This document shows, one piece after another, positions 61,208 through 64,000 of a stretch of 64,000 nt of DNA (position 1 is its first letter; the number at the start of each line of letters is the position of its first letter). Source of the stretch: Chitinimonas sp036961565 (GTDB taxonomy: Bacteria; Pseudomonadota; Gammaproteobacteria; Burkholderiales; Chitinimonadaceae); NCBI RefSeq assembly GCF_036961565.1, contig NZ_JBAMDD010000002.1, forward strand, positions 310,001-374,000, given 5' to 3'. Position numbers and translations under genes: made by a program. The notes below the pieces were generated by a model, which saw only the letters and a list, made by a program, of their open reading frames with translations, had not been told where the DNA came from and searched no databases.

Positions 61208-62491
61208 TCAGGCCATCTTGTTGCGGGAGAGGGGCGGATTCTTGGCCAGATAGCGCTTGATACCGCTCAGCAGCGCTTCCGCCATCTTGTCCTGGTAACC
61301 CTCATCAGCCAGTTTCTTTTCTTCCTCGGGGTTGGAGATAAACGCCGTCTCTACCAGTACCGAGGGGATATCAGGCGCCTTCAGCACCGCAAAACCGGCC
61401 TGCTCCACCTGGGGCTTGTGCAGCCGATTGATCTCCCCCAGCTCGGTCAGCATGGCCTTGCCCAGCTTGAGGCTGTCATTGATGGTCGCCGTCTGGGTCA
61501 GGTCCAGCAGGGTCTGGGCCAGGTGGCGGTCGCGCACATCAAATTTCACGCCGCCTATCAGGTCCGACTCATTCTGTTTTTGTGCCAGCAGGCGCGCCGC
61601 CGTGCTGGTCGCCCCCCGCTCCGACAGGGCAAACACCGAAGAACCTCGGGCATTGGGTTTGACGAAGGCATCGGCGTGGATGGACATAAACAGATCCGCC
61701 CCCACCTTGCGCGCCTTGCCCACGCGCTGTGCCAGCGGTACGAAATAGTCATCATCGCGGGTCAGCACGGCCCGCATATTGGGCTGCTTGTCTATCAGCG
61801 CCTTGAGCTTCTTGCCTATGGACAGCGTGACCGTCTTTTCATAGGTCCCGCCGGCCCCCACGGCGCCAGGATCCTCGCCGCCATGGCCGGGGTCGATGGC
61901 TATCGTCACCAACCGGCTGACTTCCAGCTTGTCCCGCTCGGCCGCCTCGCCCTGCGGCTTGGTCGCCGGCTTGTCGGGAGCTGCCGCCGGTTTATCGGGC
62001 AGGCCCTTGCCGTCGTTCAGCAAGGCCATCAGTGGGTCATCCGGCTGTGCAGGGTACAGATCGATCACCAGCCTGTGCTGGTATTCGCCAAATGGCTCCA
62101 GGGTAAACACCTGGGGCTTGACCTCGGTTTTGAGATCGAGCACCACCCGCACGGTGCCAGGCTTGAACCTGCCAGCGCGCAGCTGCCTTATATAAGGGTC
62201 TTCAGTGCCTATACGCTGGGCAATCTTGTCCAGTTCATTGCCCCAGTCCGCCCCCTCCAGATCCACGACCAGACGTGCCGGATCTGGCACCATGAACTGG
62301 TTGAATTTGAGTGGCGCAGTGGATTCCAGCGTAATGCGGGTATAGGCCTTGGCCGGCCAGACACGGACGGCCACCACAGCGCTACCGGCAAAGGCGCGAG
62401 GGGCGATGCCAAACAGCAGCGTCGCCACAGCGCCCTGCAGCATCAAGCGGCGGGTCGCGTCTGGGCGGAAGCGGTCAAGGTTGCGAGACAT
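61208..62491 (-). CDS. amiC: N-acetylmuramoyl-L-alanine amidase
   Basis: Cleaves the amide bond between muramic acid and the stem peptide, which is needed for daughter-cell separation. The 427-residue protein has a twin-arginine signal (TRRLMLQGAVATLLFGIAPR), an AMIN targeting domain (about residues 40-150), a Pro/Lys linker and an Amidase_3 domain with zinc ligands in IDPGHGGEDPGA, SIHADAF and the Glu of VLVETAFISN. GGAG precedes the start, which lies within the tsaE 3' end by 49 bases. Confidence 0.96.
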   Translation of the reverse strand: MSRNLDRFRPDATRRLMLQGAVATLLFGIAPRAFAGSAVVAVRVWPAKAYTRITLESTAPLKFNQFMVPDPARLVVDLEGADWGNELDKIAQRIGTEDPYIRQLRAGRFKPGTVRVVLDLKTEVKPQVFTLEPFGEYQHRLVIDLYPAQPDDPLMALLNDGKGLPDKPAAAPDKPATKPQGEAAERDKLEVSRLVTIAIDPGHGGEDPGAVGAGGTYEKTVTLSIGKKLKALIDKQPNMRAVLTRDDDYFVPLAQRVGKARKVGADLFMSIHADAFVKPNARGSSVFALSERGATSTAARLLAQKQNESDLIGGVKFDVRDRHLAQTLLDLTQTATINDSLKLGKAMLTELGEINRLHKPQVEQAGFAVLKAPDIPSVLVETAFISNPEEEKKLADEGYQDKMAEALLSGIKRYLAKNPPLSRNKMA

Positions 62492-62940
62492 GATGCTCCG
62501 AGCAAGGTACCGGTAAGGAGGCGAAATGCCCGTCCTTCATCCTGGGGAACAAGGCTGATGGTCCAGTCCGGCACAGGCAATAAACCCTGTGCTTTTTCCG
62601 GCCACTCCACCATGCAAATGCTGTCGGGATTGAACATTTCCCTAAAGCCTGCATCCTCCCATTCCAGCGGATCGGCAAACCTATATAAATCAAAGTGATG
62701 GAAGTATAAGTTAGAAACCACGTAAGGTTCAACCAGTGTATAGGTCGGACTCTTAACCCGGCCTGAATGGCCCAGGCCCCGCAATATGCCGCGGGTCAGC
62801 GTGGTTTTGCCTGCGCCCAGATCGCCCTCCAGAAACACCACCAGCCCGCCCCGCAGCGCTTGCGCCAGCACCTCGCCCATCGCCAGGGTAGCGGCTTCAT
62901 CGGGCAAGTAGGCAGTCAGGGTATGATCTTGGCTATGCAT
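62443..62940 (-). CDS. tsaE: tRNA threonylcarbamoyladenosine biosynthesis ATPase TsaE
   Basis: A 165-residue ATPase of the t6A37 pathway, working with TsaB and TsaD. Walker A is EGDLGAGKTTLTRGILRGLG; SPTYTLVEPY and HFDLYRFADPLEWEDAGF are family signatures, and VEWPEKA precedes the C terminus. The 3' end overlaps amiC, as in many proteobacteria. Its first six bases overlap the start of queG on the other strand. Confidence 0.95.
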   Translation of the reverse strand: MHSQDHTLTAYLPDEAATLAMGEVLAQALRGGLVVFLEGDLGAGKTTLTRGILRGLGHSGRVKSPTYTLVEPYVVSNLYFHHFDLYRFADPLEWEDAGFREMFNPDSICMVEWPEKAQGLLPVPDWTISLVPQDEGRAFRLLTGTLLGASCLATLTASAQTRPAA

Positions 62941-64000
62941 GGGGATATTCCAACTAAGGACGAACAGGACTGGACAGCACTGGCCAGCGATATCAAACGC
63001 TGGGCCGCCGAGCTGGGCTTTGATGCGGCCCAGATAGGCGACGCCGACCTAGGCCCGGCCGCAGCACAAAACCTGCAAGCCTGGCTGGCGGCCGACCAGC
63101 ATGGCGAGATGGATTATATGGCCAGTCACGGCCTGAAACGTGCCCGGCCTGCGGAACTGGTGCCAGGCACCCTCCGCGTCATTTCACTACGCATGAACTA
63201 CCGCGCCCCGCACGCGCACGACAGCGAAGCGGTATTGGCCGATGGCGAAGCTGCGTTCATCTCGCGCTATGCGCTGGGACGCGATTATCACAAGGTGTTG
63301 CGCAATCGCCTACAGAAACTGGCTGAGCGCATTCAGGCCGCCGGCCATGCACTGGGTTACCGCGCCTTTGTCGACTCCGCCCCGGTGATGGAAGTCGAAG
63401 CCGCCGTCCGTGCCGGCCTGGGCTGGCGGGGCAAGCATACGTTGCTGCTCACCCGCGAGCATGGCTCGATGTTCTTTCTGGGCGAACTGTTTGTCAGCCT
63501 GCCCCTGCCCATCGATCCGCCCCTGGCGCAGGAGCATTGCGGCCGCTGCAGCAAGTGCATCGACATCTGCCCCACCCGCGCCATCGTCGCCCCTTACCGG
63601 GTCGATGCACGCCGCTGCGTGTCCTACCTGACCATCGAACTGAAGGGCAGCATTCCGGCCGAGTTCCGCCCACTGATAGGCAACCGCGTCTATGGCTGTG
63701 ACGACTGCCAACTGGTCTGCCCCTGGAACCGCTTTGCCGTCGATAGCAGCGAGGCCGATTTCGCAGTCCGCAATGGGCTTGATGCGGTCAGCCTAGTAGC
63801 GCTGTTTAGCTGGAGCGAGACCGAATTCAACCAACGCTTGGCCGGCACCGCCATCTATCGCATCGGCCACGAGCGCTGGCTGCGCAATATTGCCGTTGGC
63901 CTGGGTAACGCCCCCAGCACGCCTGCCGTACTGGCTGCCCTGCAACAGCGCCGGGACGACGCCAGCGAGCTGGTGCGCGAGCATGTCGCCTGGGCCTTGC
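62935..64000 (+). CDS. queG: Epoxyqueuosine reductase, 3' end outside the window
   Basis: The last step of queuosine synthesis: reduction of epoxyqueuosine in tRNA, using cobalamin and two 4Fe-4S clusters. The visible 355 codons stay open to the window end. Signatures include SRYALGRDYHKVLRNRLQKL, FVDSAPVMEVEAAVRAGLGW, the first cluster CGRCSKCIDICPTRAI and the second CDDCQLVCPWN. ATG 62935 gives MHGDIPTKDEQDW. The start region overlaps tsaE by six bases, so its promoter lies inside tsaE. Confidence 0.95.
   Translation, partial: MHGDIPTKDEQDWTALASDIKRWAAELGFDAAQIGDADLGPAAAQNLQAWLAADQHGEMDYMASHGLKRARPAELVPGTLRVISLRMNYRAPHAHDSEAVLADGEAAFISRYALGRDYHKVLRNRLQKLAERIQAAGHALGYRAFVDSAPVMEVEAAVRAGLGWRGKHTLLLTREHGSMFFLGELFVSLPLPIDPPLAQEHCGRCSKCIDICPTRAIVAPYRVDARRCVSYLTIELKGSIPAEFRPLIGNRVYGCDDCQLVCPWNRFAVDSSEADFAVRNGLDAVSLVALFSWSETEFNQRLAGTAIYRIGHERWLRNIAVGLGNAPSTPAVLAALQQRRDDASELVREHVAWAL

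Overview
The window reads as chromosome of a GC-rich Gram-negative bacterium, most likely a betaproteobacterium. Evidence for this: lipid A and Kdo genes (lpxK, kdsB), ExbB/ExbD and TonB-dependent receptors imply an outer membrane; the order exbB-exbD-lpxK-ycaR-kdsB-adk is a common betaproteobacterial arrangement; tsaE-amiC, mutL-miaA and tesA/ybbA-ybbP linkages are also proteobacterial. Species cannot be assigned from sequence alone. No rRNA, tRNA or CRISPR array was seen.

Layout. 0-9.6 kb: end of a response regulator, a palindromic repeat, an alkyltransferase-like repair protein with a DHCW cupin, ilvD, lgt, a short Coq7, an acetyltransferase, a chemotaxis receptor, an unrecognised protein, a GAF protein and a membrane protein. 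9.6-14.6 kb: tesA divergent from a ybbA-ybbP type ABC exporter with an extra secreted protein gene, then a TPR protein. 14.5-21.2 kb: acetyltransferase, S9 peptidase, LysR regulator facing a DMT exporter, PhyH dioxygenase, exonuclease III and a thioredoxin-fold protein. 21.4-26.7 kb: DUF2520-trmO-recG, then a binding-protein-like gene with a Nudix hydrolase; their start and stop codons overlap.

26.7-30.2 kb is an AT-richer accessory island: a SUKH (SMI1/KNR4) immunity-like gene, a deleted transposase with its terminal repeat, a beta-propeller-like protein, another orphan protein and decayed sequence. 30.2-43 kb: a LasA-type M23 peptidase, xseA, an intergenic region with a DnaA-box cluster, the exbBD-lpxK-ycaR-kdsB-adk block, a FosA-like thiol transferase, a hemolysin III protein, a START-like protein, a PPi-type phosphofructokinase, a YcgR-type c-di-GMP receptor and GTP-dependent PEP carboxykinase.

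43.3-57 kb is the most distinctive region: three large TonB-dependent receptors and two exported S9 prolyl-oligopeptidase-family enzymes in a near-mirror arrangement around a palindrome-rich divergent control region. The plausible job is import of peptides across the outer membrane, energised by TonB-ExbBD, followed by periplasmic peptide cleavage; a third S9 enzyme lies at 15-17 kb. 57-64 kb returns to core genes: miaA, a duplicated-fold membrane protein, mutL with an endonuclease motif, a CheY-like receiver, a 32-residue membrane peptide, amiC, tsaE and the start of queG, which runs off the window.

Across the window a dispersed repeat, one full palindromic copy and two partial ones, begins inside the stop codon of the adjacent gene in all three cases. 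This and the receptor/peptidase locus are the observations most worth following up.
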